Assembly: GCA_003697085.1 (NCBI GenBank)
Contig: RFFU01000084.1
Location: 54,635-118,634 of the forward strand
Reading direction: 5' to 3'
DNA: 64,000 nucleotides
Origin: Candidatus Hydrogenedentota bacterium
Lineage (GTDB): Bacteria; UBA8481; J006
The position numbers and the translations under genes were made by a program. Under the pieces are notes generated by a model that was given only the letters and a program-made list of their open reading frames with translations, was not told the DNA's origin and did not search any database. Of this stretch, positions 1-9,831 are shown in pieces (the stretch's first letter is position 1; each line of letters begins with the position of its first letter).

Positions 1-1093
1 GATGATCGTCGATGCGGACGAAGAAGGAGCCGTTTTCGACCAGCGCCCGGGCCGCCTCTTCAAGATCGGGAATGGCGTCCATCGGAAAATCCGGAAGATA
101 GACCTCACAATTTCGGTGGCGGGCCAAGTGGAGGAACGACTGATGGTAGTTCACAAAATCGAATTCGAAATCCCGGCCGTAACGGGGAGGAGATCCGTAC
201 TTTGCTTCCCACGCCTGAAGAATCCAGGCTCCGTAGAGGGCGTTGGAGGCGATGGTATCGAGGTCGCCGCCGGCGTCTCCGAGGCGTTGGAGTTCGAGGA
301 GGCATTCGATGAACGCCTCACCATCCTCCGGGGAATGAGAAAAAGCCTTGCGAAGCGCATCCTTATATTCTCGTTCGAGGTACAGACCGCCGTCGGGAGG
401 ACGGAGAGAGTCGCGGAAGCGTTCGAGATGATCGACGAAGGCGGGATAGAGCGTGGCGGAAAAGTTGAGGCGGCGTCCCATTTCCTCGTACACCTGCGCG
501 TAAAGACGATCCACCCAGACCTTCTTCTGCTCCAGAGTTCCCATCGGGGCACCATAGAGTCCCAGCTTGTCGGAAACCTTGAATTCGGAAAGTTTCGTCC
601 AGGATTTGTCGGGAACCCAATCGGGCGGAGGGGGATAGAGCGGGGAGAGAACGAGTTTTCCCGCCAGAATTTTATCGATGAGAGCCAGAAAAGGATTGGA
701 ATGGGCATCGTAGAGAATATAGCGTGTAAACTCGGAATTTTCGGAGTCGACGTAATAGTTCATTTGATAATAGCGGAGTTTACAGCGAAGCAGAGAGGTG
801 AGTTTCCCGAAGGCTTGATGCATTGTATTTCCCCGGCCGTGGATGATGAAGATCTTCTTCTTTTCCGTTATATCGATCTCCGCGCCTGATCCAACAAGCG
901 GAGAAGGAAGACTCGACGTCGCATCGGGTTCCGGCAACAATTCTCCAATGTCGGCGAGAAGGACCCATTCCTCCGTCCCCGCGGGACAGACATAGGTGTT
1001 GGGGTCGAGTTTTCGAGCGCGAACGGCCTCCGCGGGCAAAGGCCCCACAATTTCGTTATTCAAATAAATATAATATTGATGGGGCTCGCTCAT
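1..1093 (-). CDS. GYF_2 (DUF4339-like) domain protein, truncated by the left window edge; remainder of unknown function, possibly DHH-like at the edge
   Basis: Open frame read by hand from ATG at 1093 to the edge: MSEPHQYYIYLNNEIVGPLPAEAVRARKLDPNTYVCPAGTEEWVLLADIGELL..., ending ...ALVENGSFFVRIDDH. The N-terminus fits GYF_2 (xYYIYxNxxxxGPLxxxxV...V.P.G.xEWxLL). Absent from the ORF track because no stop lies in the window. Confidence 0.75.
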   Translation of the reverse strand, partial: MSEPHQYYIYLNNEIVGPLPAEAVRARKLDPNTYVCPAGTEEWVLLADIGELLPEPDATSSLPSPLVGSGAEIDITEKKKIFIIHGRGNTMHQAFGKLTSLLRCKLRYYQMNYYVDSENSEFTRYILYDAHSNPFLALIDKILAGKLVLSPLYPPPPDWVPDKSWTKLSEFKVSDKLGLYGAPMGTLEQKKVWVDRLYAQVYEEMGRRLNFSATLYPAFVDHLERFRDSLRPPDGGLYLEREYKDALRKAFSHSPEDGEAFIECLLELQRLGDAGGDLDTIASNALYGAWILQAWEAKYGSPPRYGRDFEFDFVNYHQSFLHLARHRNCEVYLPDFPMDAIPDLEEAARALVENGSFFVRIDDH

Positions 1094-1144
1094 AGACCAA
1101 CGCGGTTCCGGATCTCCCGCCGGAAAACGCGGTCTTCCCGCCGA

Positions 1145-1390
1145 TTACAGATTGGCGAAGAGATCGTCTTCTTCGAAGTCTTCGTCCTCCTCGAGGAGAT
1201 CGTTTTCGGATTCGTCTTCATAGGAATCAAGGATATCTTCCCCGCCCTCGGCGGATTCGTCCAGTAAATCCGAATCGTCATCCAGGAATTCTTCTTCCTC
1301 GCCGGAAAGAAACCGCTCTTCCTCCTCTTCCTCGCGCTCGTCCTCGGCATCGTAGAGGTCAAAGAAGTAGTTATTCATATCGTCGTCCAT
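1145..1390 (-). CDS. small hyper-acidic protein (~81 aa, Asp/Glu-rich)
   Basis: ORF track 1145..1408; internal ATG at 1390 (MDDDMNNYFFDLYDAEDEREEEEEERFLSGEEEEFLDDDSD...). Same strand as its neighbours. Confidence 0.55.
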   Translation of the reverse strand: MDDDMNNYFFDLYDAEDEREEEEEERFLSGEEEEFLDDDSDLLDESAEGGEDILDSYEDESENDLLEEDEDFEEDDLFANL

Positions 1391-1572
1391 CGTTTGTCTT
1401 CGTCCCACGCGCTCACAGCCTCCGTTGAAAGCGGTTTCGTTCTCTCTCTTTCAGGAACATTATAGGACAAACGTTTCTCATTTCGCAAGATGGAGAGAAA
1501 ATTTAAACCTGAAACGGGTCGGAGCGGGAATTCGGAGACCTACAGACCGAATCGATCGAGAGTCGCGATCGA

Positions 1573-3042
1573 TCAGGGCGCGGGTCGGGATCGTTCGGAA
1601 GACCGGCTCCGGGATGTTCGGTATTCCAGTCGCGTTCCAGGGAAGTAATGTAGCAGAATTTCCTCGGCGTTCCAGCCGGCGCGCGCGCGCCCTATTGCTC
1701 CCATCTGACAGAGACCGACTCCGTGTCCCCAGCCCTTTCCCTCTAATTCCAACCCGCTGGGAGAGTAATGGAATTGGAAGGCGGTGGAGCGGAGCCAACC
1801 GCCGCCGGGGCGCCGGAGAACCTTCCGGATCGTATCACCGATAATGAGACTGTCGGCGTCGGCGAAATGGATCACAAGCGCCTCGATGCGCCCGGCCGTA
1901 TCCCATCCGAAAACCTCGAAACCGCGAGGCAGACGTCCGAGGATTTTCCCGAGATAACTGCGCGGATACCGTTCACGCCAACGAAAATATTTGGAAGCGA
2001 CACAGGCAAAAGTATCTCCCAAAACATCGGAAACCCCCCGGAGATGAACGGGGGTCGTCCCCCCCCAAACGTCCCCCTTGGCCGAAGTCCGTCCCCCGCA
2101 CGTAGAATGGTAATAGATTTCGGCGGGAGCGGAATCGATCACGAGGATCGAATCGGCGGTGAGGACGACGGCGGAGTCGGAGAGAGGATGTTCCGAGCGC
2201 AAGCCGTGGTAAACCTGGTCACGGTGATCGGCGAAGAGGTCGAAACCGAGTGCGGAGTGGCGCCCGAGGTTTCGGATGGCGTAGGTTCGCGCCGCGATCG
2301 CCTGCGCTTCAATCGCCGCGAGGTGCTCGGGCCGAAGAAAACCGATCTCATTGGGAACGACACCCCGCAGATAATCCTCGATCTCGACGATATTGACGAC
2401 GGTCAATCCCGTGTCGGAAGCGGTTTCCGGTTCCGAATCCCTTCCGTCGGGCCGCACGAGCACATTTCCGCGATAGGGAATCCCGTTGACGAGAAGAGGT
2501 TTTTCGTCGAGGGAATGAACCAGCCAAGAGTCTTGAAAGCGTTCTGCTGGAATACGTCGGGGATTCTCGTTGGAAAAGAGCCGGCCGACCCCGACAGCGG
2601 ACTCCTCTTTTCGCTCCGGAGAGAAGAGGATTTCCATTGAAGGAAAGACGAGAATCTCCCGGTCACCTCCGCGAAGGATCATTCCCCCTTCGGAGGAGAG
2701 CGTGACACGATCCTGGGCCCGGAGCAGACCGAGGCGGAGGAAGAGCGGATCGGGGGCGGCGCAGGCCGGGGAGGGAAAAAGAATCGATGAGGGGAATATC
2801 GAAAGGAGAAATAAAAGAGAGGAAAAAGCGCCGTGCCAGGAGCGAATGGAAGGGGTTCCAAGACGGAAGAATCCTTGAAGAAAGCCTTTTCGAAACGCGA
2901 ACAATTTCACTTTACCGAGGTTAATGAAAAGCAATTCCCTTGCCAAACGGATGAGAATCCGAAAAGTAAGAATAACCTTTGGAACGAGCCGGCTGCTGAT
3001 ACGCCGAAAAAGTACCTCCATTACAATCTTTGTACATCGCAA
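1573..3042 (-). CDS. SpoIID/LytB domain protein, probably secreted (true start may be internal)
   Basis: Motifs VEIEDYLRGVVPNEIGF..AIEAQAIAARTYAIRN, STCGGRTSAKGDVWGG, GKGWGHGVGLCQMGAIGRARAG typical of SpoIID/LytB. Confidence 0.9.
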   Translation of the reverse strand: MRCTKIVMEVLFRRISSRLVPKVILTFRILIRLARELLFINLGKVKLFAFRKGFLQGFFRLGTPSIRSWHGAFSSLLFLLSIFPSSILFPSPACAAPDPLFLRLGLLRAQDRVTLSSEGGMILRGGDREILVFPSMEILFSPERKEESAVGVGRLFSNENPRRIPAERFQDSWLVHSLDEKPLLVNGIPYRGNVLVRPDGRDSEPETASDTGLTVVNIVEIEDYLRGVVPNEIGFLRPEHLAAIEAQAIAARTYAIRNLGRHSALGFDLFADHRDQVYHGLRSEHPLSDSAVVLTADSILVIDSAPAEIYYHSTCGGRTSAKGDVWGGTTPVHLRGVSDVLGDTFACVASKYFRWRERYPRSYLGKILGRLPRGFEVFGWDTAGRIEALVIHFADADSLIIGDTIRKVLRRPGGGWLRSTAFQFHYSPSGLELEGKGWGHGVGLCQMGAIGRARAGWNAEEILLHYFPGTRLEYRTSRSRSSERSRPAP

Positions 3043-3051
3043 ACTCGGTGC

Positions 3052-3915
3052 TCATCCGATGCGGTCCTTGAGCACGGAGAAAGAGAGGGGAACGTTGGCG
3101 TTGGAATCGACGGCCCGGGCGAAATCGAGCAGCGGTTCCTTCCACGAGGGATGGAGTTGCGCCAGAACCGGAATCGCGTCTTCAAGGAACTCCTGCAACT
3201 CCGCGCGCTTCCCGCCTCGTTTGGTTCCCCACTTCCAAAATTCCTCCTCAATCTTCTCTCCTGTTCCATATTTCTTAAGAAGGTTCCGGGCACGCGAAAG
3301 CGAACCGTCGGCGGACTTCAGGAGCCGGTATTCCGTGCTGCCTTTCGTCACTTCCAGAATCTCCGCGATCACCTCCGTTGAAAGAGGTGCGAAACGAACG
3401 ACGTGTGATCGGGAGCGAATTGTGGGAAGAAGCGCTTCGGGGGAAGAGGCCAGTAGAATGAAATGAACGCCGGGGGGAGGCTCTTCAACTCGTTTCAGAA
3501 GGGCCGCCTGCATCGAAGGATTCATTCGTTCCGCGCGAGAAAGGATCACGACGAAGTACGGAACCACCCGGCGGCGATCAGCGACGGAAAGCCGTTCCTT
3601 CAGAGCCGCCGTTTTGTTCGAGAGATTCTTTTCCGAAAAGATCTCGTCGATCTCGATCCGAAGCAGCCCTTCACCGAAGCGGTTTGCAAGACACGCTTCG
3701 CACATTCCGCAGGCATTACGGTTTTCGCAGGAAAGAATCCTCGCGAAGATTTCCGCGGTGAATCCCTTTCCGACGCCGTCCGGGCCGGCAAAGATCGTGC
3801 AGGTCGGAACCTGTTGCCTTTCGACCCACTGCGTGAGAATCCGGACCGCGTCATCCTGGCCCTTGATATTTGCGAATCCTGTCGTCACAATTTCCTCCCG
3901 ACGGCATTCTTGCAT
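3052..3915 (-). CDS. holB: DNA polymerase III delta prime subunit-like
   Basis: GQDDAVRILTQWVERQQVPTCTIFAGPDGVGKGFTAEIFARILSCE..CGMCEAC; DnaX/HolB-like P-loop and Cys cluster. Start placed at internal ATG 3915. Confidence 0.8.
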   Translation of the reverse strand: MQECRREEIVTTGFANIKGQDDAVRILTQWVERQQVPTCTIFAGPDGVGKGFTAEIFARILSCENRNACGMCEACLANRFGEGLLRIEIDEIFSEKNLSNKTAALKERLSVADRRRVVPYFVVILSRAERMNPSMQAALLKRVEEPPPGVHFILLASSPEALLPTIRSRSHVVRFAPLSTEVIAEILEVTKGSTEYRLLKSADGSLSRARNLLKKYGTGEKIEEEFWKWGTKRGGKRAELQEFLEDAIPVLAQLHPSWKEPLLDFARAVDSNANVPLSFSVLKDRIG

Positions 3916-4115
3916 CTTCCGTTCTCGCGGGAAAGGAAAAGCAGCCCTTTTTCCTTGCGATTTGTCAGGGTGCGGTTCGTCGCCTTCAAGCGGATACCGA
4001 GAGCGCGGCCGGCACCCGCTTTTCGTCACTCCGCGACTCCCGTTTTCGGCACGTGTTCAAGTATGAAACGAAGGGAAGGAAGAAGTCCTTTCCCGTTCCT
4101 ACCGATATTCTTGGT

Positions 4116-5006
4116 ATGGAAATCCTTTCGATCAAGAATTTGCTTCCCGGTTTTCTTCGTCATCTCGAAGAAGAACGCAGCCTCTCACCTCACACGCTCC
4201 GCTCCTACCGGACGGACCTCACCCGCGCCGGCCGTTACTGGGGCGAGACACGGTCGGTCAAGGAGATTGACCGGTTCGCGATCCGCCGGTATATCGCCAC
4301 CCTGACGGAGGCCGGCCTCCAACCACGCTCCATCCACCGTCATATTGCGGCGATGAGAGCCTTTTTCCGCTACCTTGTCCGGGAAGGGGTTCTTGAAACG
4401 AATCCGGCCCGCGCTCTCGCCCTCCCCCGGCTCGAACGCCGGCTTCCAAGATTCCTCACGGAGAAAGAGACGGAACGATTGTTGGAGAAACCTTTTCCGA
4501 AAACACCAAAGGGAGTCCGAGATCGCGCCATACTGGAACTCTTTTACGCCACGGGCGGCCGGATTTCGGAAATCGCGGGTCTGGACGTCGATTCCTTTCT
4601 CGAAGGCGGCCGTCTCGTTCTTTTCCGCGGGAAGGGAGAGAAGGAGCGAATCGTCCCATTGACGGATATAGCGCGGAATGCTCTGGAAGCGTGGTTGCAA
4701 AAACGCCCGGCCATTGCATCACCGGCCGAACGCGCGCTTTTCGTCAATCTCAGACGCGGAACACGGCTCAGTGTCCGGGGGTTGAGAAAGATTATTTCGA
4801 CCGCCATTCTCCGCAGAACAGGACGGCGCGCCGGCCCGCATTCGTTGAGGCATTCCTACGCGACGCATCTTTTGAACGCCGGAGCGGACTTGCGGGCCGT
4901 CCAGGAACTGCTCGGCCACTCCTCCCTTTCGACGACTCAAACTTATACCCATATCACACTCAAGCGTCTCAAACGCCTCCACGCTCGCGCCCATCCGAGA
5001 GCCTAA
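4116..5006 (+). CDS. xerC: tyrosine recombinase XerC/XerD family
   Basis: LPGFLRHLEEERSLSPHTLRSYRTDL; C-terminal HSLRHSYATHLLNAGADLRAVQELLGHSSLSTTQTYTH carrying the R-H-R-Y catalytic residues. Confidence 0.85.
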   Translation: MEILSIKNLLPGFLRHLEEERSLSPHTLRSYRTDLTRAGRYWGETRSVKEIDRFAIRRYIATLTEAGLQPRSIHRHIAAMRAFFRYLVREGVLETNPARALALPRLERRLPRFLTEKETERLLEKPFPKTPKGVRDRAILELFYATGGRISEIAGLDVDSFLEGGRLVLFRGKGEKERIVPLTDIARNALEAWLQKRPAIASPAERALFVNLRRGTRLSVRGLRKIISTAILRRTGRRAGPHSLRHSYATHLLNAGADLRAVQELLGHSSLSTTQTYTHITLKRLKRLHARAHPRA

Positions 5007-5120
5007 CCTCTTTTCTCCACCCTTCGCCTTCACCCCCACCAGAAAGGACCACCGTTCTGCTCCGCACAGGTTCAAGCGTCTCCGCTTTTTTTCCCCGGCT
5101 CCGGAGGATAAAGTATTCCT

Positions 5121-5969
5121 ATGAAGATTCTGATCATTACGGGGCGAAACCGCTGGTTTTTGCGGGCCGGGGTGGAGGAAATGGAACGTCGGCTCCGTCA
5201 CGCCGGTTGGGACTGCGATCGAAAGTCCCTCGATGAGTTCCTCCGTTCACCTCCTCCTCGCCTTCATTACGACGACGTCGCGGTTGCGGGCGGTGACGGC
5301 ACGATCCACGCCGCCTTGCCACTCCTCTCGCCATGGCCGTTGCTCGTCATTCCCGCCGGAACGGGAAACGATTTCGCCCGCTCCGTCTCGATTCGAACCC
5401 TGGCCGATTGTATCCGGCACCTCACCGCCGGCCGGCGGATCCGGATTGACACCGGCCTAGTCGAACTCGAGGGGCGGTCGGAGCCTTTCCTCAATGGCGC
5501 CGGCATCGGGCTCGACGGACTCGTCGCCCGTGCGCACGAGAGGAAACTTCCGTATGGTCTTGGGGTCGTGGCGGCGCTTTTGAAACGTCCCGTCCACCGC
5601 GCTAGTCTCACCGTGGACGGAAGGGCGCACGAGGAGGAGACCGAGTTTTTCTCACTGATCGTGGCCAACGGCCGAGCGTTCGGCGGCGGATACCGCCTGG
5701 CCCCCAACGCCCTGCTCGACGACGGACTTCTTGACGTCATTGTGATCCGCCCGCTTCCGCGTCTCACTGCTCTCCGGTATCTGGGGAAAGCGCGCGAAGG
5801 CCGACACCTCGACCATCCCGCCGTCGAGTGGTTCCGCTGTCGGGAACTCCTCGTCGCGTCGGCGCAACCTCTTCCGTTTCATTTGGACGGAGAATTTCGG
5901 GAGGGAACGCAACTGCGCTTCCAGTGTCTTCCCTCATCCCAGGTCGTGTACGGCATCCTCCCTGCCTAA
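5121..5969 (+). CDS. diacylglycerol kinase / lipid kinase family (DAGKc domain)
   Basis: VAGGDGTIHAALPLL and PLLVIPAGTGNDFARSV motifs. Confidence 0.88.
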   Translation: MKILIITGRNRWFLRAGVEEMERRLRHAGWDCDRKSLDEFLRSPPPRLHYDDVAVAGGDGTIHAALPLLSPWPLLVIPAGTGNDFARSVSIRTLADCIRHLTAGRRIRIDTGLVELEGRSEPFLNGAGIGLDGLVARAHERKLPYGLGVVAALLKRPVHRASLTVDGRAHEEETEFFSLIVANGRAFGGGYRLAPNALLDDGLLDVIVIRPLPRLTALRYLGKAREGRHLDHPAVEWFRCRELLVASAQPLPFHLDGEFREGTQLRFQCLPSSQVVYGILPA

Positions 5970-5994
5970 CAGATCACTTCCCTTCTCTTCCCTC

Positions 5995-6954
5995 TCATCT
6001 TCCTCCGCCGTCCGGCGCTTTCCGCCGGTGCATGAGCCTTTCGACCGTATCCCAGAAGCGTTCGCTGAGATCAATTCCACTGACGTGTTGATAATGCCAG
6101 AAGCCCGTGGGGCTCGTGACATTCACTTCCGAGAGAAATCCTCCGATGAGGTCGAGACCAGCGAAAAGAATGCCGTCCTGGATGAGTTTTTCGAGAACGG
6201 GTTTCAGACGCCGTTGTTCCGTGCGCGTAAGGCACGAGAGGACCGGTTGGCCGCCGACGTGCATATTCGCCCGAAAATCGTTCTTCACCCCGCACCGAAT
6301 CATCACTCCTTCCACCTTTCCGTCGATCACGAAGACGCGTTTATCGACTCCGGAAACGTATTTCTGAAAGAGCGCGGCCGAATTTCCCTCGGCCGTCATT
6401 AAATCCAGGAGAGCGCGGGCTCCGCGGTCCCTGTAGCGAAGCAAAACGACGCCGATGCCTCCGAAGGAATCGAGCGGTTTGGCAACGAGGCGTTTTTGTT
6501 CCGCGAGGAACGCCAGAGCGCGGTCCCGGTCCGCCGTCACGAGCGTGGGAGGCATCGCTTCCGGAAAATTCAAGGCATAGAGTTTTTCATTGGCTTTGCG
6601 CAGTCCGGCCGGAGAATTGATTACGATCGGCTCCGAGTCCAATTCTACAATACGGGTCGCATGGAGATAGCTCAAATCGAAGGGAGGATCCTTCCGGAAG
6701 AGAACGACGTCGAACTCCGCTAATCTTTTTCGGCGATGCGAGGATGACAGGCGCGGGAAACCGGTTTTCGTCAACCCGAACGCTCGGCAAAGCACTTCGG
6801 GTCTTCCGTTCGCCACCTCGAGATCGCCGTGGTCGGCGTGCCAAAAGCGAATCCGCCGCCGAAGTCCCTCCGCCACGAGGCGGAGTGTTGTGTCCCCAGG
6901 AGGAACGAGTTTCTCCGGAGGATCGGCCAGAATCAGAACTCGTTTAACGGTCAC
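5995..6954 (-). CDS. gshB: glutathione synthetase-like ATP-grasp protein
   Basis: FRKDPPFDLSYLHATRIVEL, VINSPAGLRKANEKLYALNFPEAMPPTLVT, LVAKPLDSFGGIGV: GshB signatures. Confidence 0.8.
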   Translation of the reverse strand: MTVKRVLILADPPEKLVPPGDTTLRLVAEGLRRRIRFWHADHGDLEVANGRPEVLCRAFGLTKTGFPRLSSSHRRKRLAEFDVVLFRKDPPFDLSYLHATRIVELDSEPIVINSPAGLRKANEKLYALNFPEAMPPTLVTADRDRALAFLAEQKRLVAKPLDSFGGIGVVLLRYRDRGARALLDLMTAEGNSAALFQKYVSGVDKRVFVIDGKVEGVMIRCGVKNDFRANMHVGGQPVLSCLTRTEQRRLKPVLEKLIQDGILFAGLDLIGGFLSEVNVTSPTGFWHYQHVSGIDLSERFWDTVERLMHRRKAPDGGGR

Positions 6955-8105
6955 AGATCCACCCGGGAAATCCCTTCCTCCGTGACAAAGTAAAGCCGAT
7001 CTCCCTCCGGTGAAAATCTCCAGGCGTCCAAGGGGAGGCCGGGAAATTCTTGATAGAGTTCCTTTTCGGGAGCCGCGAGGACGGAGCCGGAGGTTCGGCG
7101 GAATCCGATGATGTCACCTCGAGGAGAAACGAGAAACTCGTCGGGATGAATGTCATCCGGCAATGTTATGCTTGCCGTCGGGGTATCGGATGGGACCGAA
7201 TATCGTACAAGACTCCATCGGTCCGTGTACCGTTCCTTCACGGCGACAAAAAGATCTTTCCTCGACCAACGAAACGGGGTGATCGCTTCCTTCCTTCGAA
7301 GAATGTGCGGCTTCCCCTTCGGTCCCGCAACAAAGAGAGCCGTCCCCAAGGCCTTGGGACCGTACCAGGCCACGTAACGCCCGTCCAATCGGACCCTCGG
7401 TTGGTTCGCCCAAGAAGAAATTGTTCCGATCGGTGTGCTGAATTCCGCATTCAAACTTCGGATTCCGCGATCGACAGGCGAGAGGACGAGACCGCTGCCG
7501 TGCCCGAGAGGATAATGATAAGAATGCTCGTCACGAAGCAGTCTTTTTCCCGTTTCGGCATCGACGATCTCGACTCCCGAAGGAGCAACGTCTCTCGTTT
7601 CATACAGCGACCGGAAGGCCGCACAAGTTTCTTCGCCTAGACGCGCCAGATCGGTCCAAAGCCCCACCCGACCGAGCGGAGTGGGGGAACTCGGCGGCGT
7701 CCAGCGATAGAGGCGACGGCGCTGGGGTTCCTCTTCCACGATCAAGAATACCCGGAACGGCTTCTTCAAAACCAACCACTTTCGAACGGGATGGTCGAGG
7801 TAGGCGGATTGAAGAACCCGGCCTTCGTCGTTGTACACCTCGAGGACGTAACGTACGCCGCCCTTCCGAATGACGAAAATTCCCTCCGGAAGCGCCTCCG
7901 CTCCCACAACCTCCAGTCGCTTCTCGACGGCAAAATTCTCCGTCGCGGCGTTCCAACGCGTCATCGCTACCGGTTGGTACCCCGCGTTACACCCTGCTCC
8001 CATCGCGAAGAAGGCCATCGCAGCGGAAAACAAGAGCGGAACGATTCCGTGAAAAAAACACGGCGACGTTCTCCCGGCGTGTGCTCCGTATCGTCCTTCA
8101 GTCAT
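6951..8105 (-). CDS. hypothetical exported protein, likely lipoprotein with propeller-like C-terminal half
   Basis: Hydrophobic N-terminus with lipobox-like AFFAMGAGC; repeated PDG/SPRGD/SPEGDRLYFVTEEG segments typical of beta-propellers; 4-bp overlap with downstream gshB. Confidence 0.6.
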   Translation of the reverse strand: MTEGRYGAHAGRTSPCFFHGIVPLLFSAAMAFFAMGAGCNAGYQPVAMTRWNAATENFAVEKRLEVVGAEALPEGIFVIRKGGVRYVLEVYNDEGRVLQSAYLDHPVRKWLVLKKPFRVFLIVEEEPQRRRLYRWTPPSSPTPLGRVGLWTDLARLGEETCAAFRSLYETRDVAPSGVEIVDAETGKRLLRDEHSYHYPLGHGSGLVLSPVDRGIRSLNAEFSTPIGTISSWANQPRVRLDGRYVAWYGPKALGTALFVAGPKGKPHILRRKEAITPFRWSRKDLFVAVKERYTDRWSLVRYSVPSDTPTASITLPDDIHPDEFLVSPRGDIIGFRRTSGSVLAAPEKELYQEFPGLPLDAWRFSPEGDRLYFVTEEGISRVDL

Positions 8106-9624
8106 TCCCCTCTTCCTCCTCGTCTTTTTCGATCACGCGTAAGCGGAATCGTGTTTTCTCCTTTGCCGTGACCCTCCAGAGGACTCTTCCCGGTCGATCA
8201 ACAACAAGATCGATGGAGTCGTGTCCTTTTCCCAGTATGCGACCGTCCGAAAAGACGAGGGTACAGTCGACGAAAGGAATATGCTTCGGTTCGGACTCCG
8301 ATGCATCCGTTCCCGGCCGTATTTCGAAACGATATTCGCCCGGCCCCGAGGGTGTGAAACGATACCAGCCTGTCTCTCCTGGCTCGACCTCGTCGGTAAG
8401 TTCCTCATCCGATACGATTGAAACAGGGTCCACTCCCGGCACAATCCTGTCAGGGGGAAAGAGGGCCACCGTTTCCGAAAAGAGGACCGGTGCGGGACCG
8501 CCTCCTCCTTCGTAGGCGTAAACCCGCGCTGCGACCTCCAAGCCGGCCGGCACGGCCACAATCACCTCTTCTTTTCCACCTTCGGACTCCGCGCTCTCCA
8601 TAATCCGTTCCCATTCGTCGCGCACTTGAAGATCGATATCGGAGCCATCGGAAGATTCGGCTTTCAAAATCCAAAGAACCGGTCGTTCGAAACGGCGGCG
8701 GTAAATTTTCTCCAGCCCGAGTCCTCCGAAGGCCGGTTCGAGTACGAAGGCTTCACTTGCGGAATCGATCACAATGAATTTCTCAACGCCCGCCAGAGCA
8801 TCTGCCTCTTCGACCGGCATTATTCCCCCTTTCCGCCTGCCCGTGCGGGAAAGAACCGAGTCGGCGGAAATATCGCGAGCGGACAAGTGTCCTTCAGACG
8901 GGGGGGAGGCCGGCGTGGTTGAGGAGGGGACCGGCGAGGCCGGTGCAGAGGCGGGTTCAACTTTTCTCCGAGGCGCGGCGACGGAAGAAGCAACGGGATG
9001 GGAACTCGGAAGAGCAGCGGATTTTTCTTCCGGGAAATACTGTGCATCCTGAGAGAGAGAAGGGTGTTTCGAAAGTATTTCCGCCTGTGGTTTCTTCCCA
9101 ACTGGCGGCGCAAGATTCTCTTCGGTATCGATCTCGCTCTCTGTTCCCTCGCTTTCGCCGGTGGATTTCGACAGGATCTCGAGGAAATCATCAAGGGGAA
9201 TCGGTCCTTCCCAGCGTTTTTGAATTCGACCATCGGGCCCAAACGCGATCCCTTGCGGGATACCGTGGATCGCCCATTCCGAAACAGCGTTGGGATGATC
9301 TTCCACAAAGAGAAGAATCCATCGTTTCGACTCGCAGATGTGTCCGCCGCCGAGAAAACATCCAGGGATTCCGGCTTTTTTTGTCAGATGTTTGACGAAA
9401 CGCCGGGGTTCACGCCGATCAACGTCCTCTCCTGCTCGAATCACCTTGACCGAATGAATGCGCGACGCGAAGAGAAGAACGGTACCCTGATGCTTCCGGG
9501 CATTGCCTGTAATGATCTTTTTTACAAGGGGGATATCCTTTCCGTAGGCAAAGGAAGAGACACCCAACGCGAGACAAAGCGCAAGGAGAATCCGCTTTTC
9601 GTATCCTCGAATGTCTCGAATCAT
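8098..9624 (-). CDS. exported protein with thioredoxin-like N-terminal domain
   Basis: Signal peptide MIRDIRGYEKRILLALCLALGVSSFAYG; HGIPQGIAFGPDGRIQKRWEGPIPLDDFLEIL resembles the cis-Pro region and end of TlpA-like thioredoxins. Start placed at ATG 9624; overlaps the next gene by 8 bp. Confidence 0.55.
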   Translation of the reverse strand: MIRDIRGYEKRILLALCLALGVSSFAYGKDIPLVKKIITGNARKHQGTVLLFASRIHSVKVIRAGEDVDRREPRRFVKHLTKKAGIPGCFLGGGHICESKRWILLFVEDHPNAVSEWAIHGIPQGIAFGPDGRIQKRWEGPIPLDDFLEILSKSTGESEGTESEIDTEENLAPPVGKKPQAEILSKHPSLSQDAQYFPEEKSAALPSSHPVASSVAAPRRKVEPASAPASPVPSSTTPASPPSEGHLSARDISADSVLSRTGRRKGGIMPVEEADALAGVEKFIVIDSASEAFVLEPAFGGLGLEKIYRRRFERPVLWILKAESSDGSDIDLQVRDEWERIMESAESEGGKEEVIVAVPAGLEVAARVYAYEGGGGPAPVLFSETVALFPPDRIVPGVDPVSIVSDEELTDEVEPGETGWYRFTPSGPGEYRFEIRPGTDASESEPKHIPFVDCTLVFSDGRILGKGHDSIDLVVDRPGRVLWRVTAKEKTRFRLRVIEKDEEEEGND

Positions 9625-9831
9625 TTCACACTTCACCTCATCCTCGAAGCAGCCATCTGAAGTTTCTCCTGCAACCGATCTCTTCCAACGGTCCCATCGT
9701 ATCACGTGTGAAAAGAACTTCCACGGTGGAGTGAAGATTTTGCGTCTGTCCGAGCATGCCGATCTGTTGGGCCGGTATACCCGCCGGCAGGCCGGGATGG
9801 AAAGACCTCCCGCCGCGTTCTCGGCGGGTGT

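Noticed and set aside
2-889. Plus-strand 295-aa ORF
   Set aside because: Antisense shadow of the minus-strand GYF_2 protein reading through the window edge; no family signature.
1768-2640. Plus-strand 290-aa ORF
   Set aside because: Antisense shadow of the SpoIID/LytB gene.
4116-5006. XerC/D-type recombinase as a mobile-element integrase
   Set aside because: Sequence is a standard chromosomal XerC/D length and motif set, next to housekeeping genes, with no att-like repeats or cargo seen.
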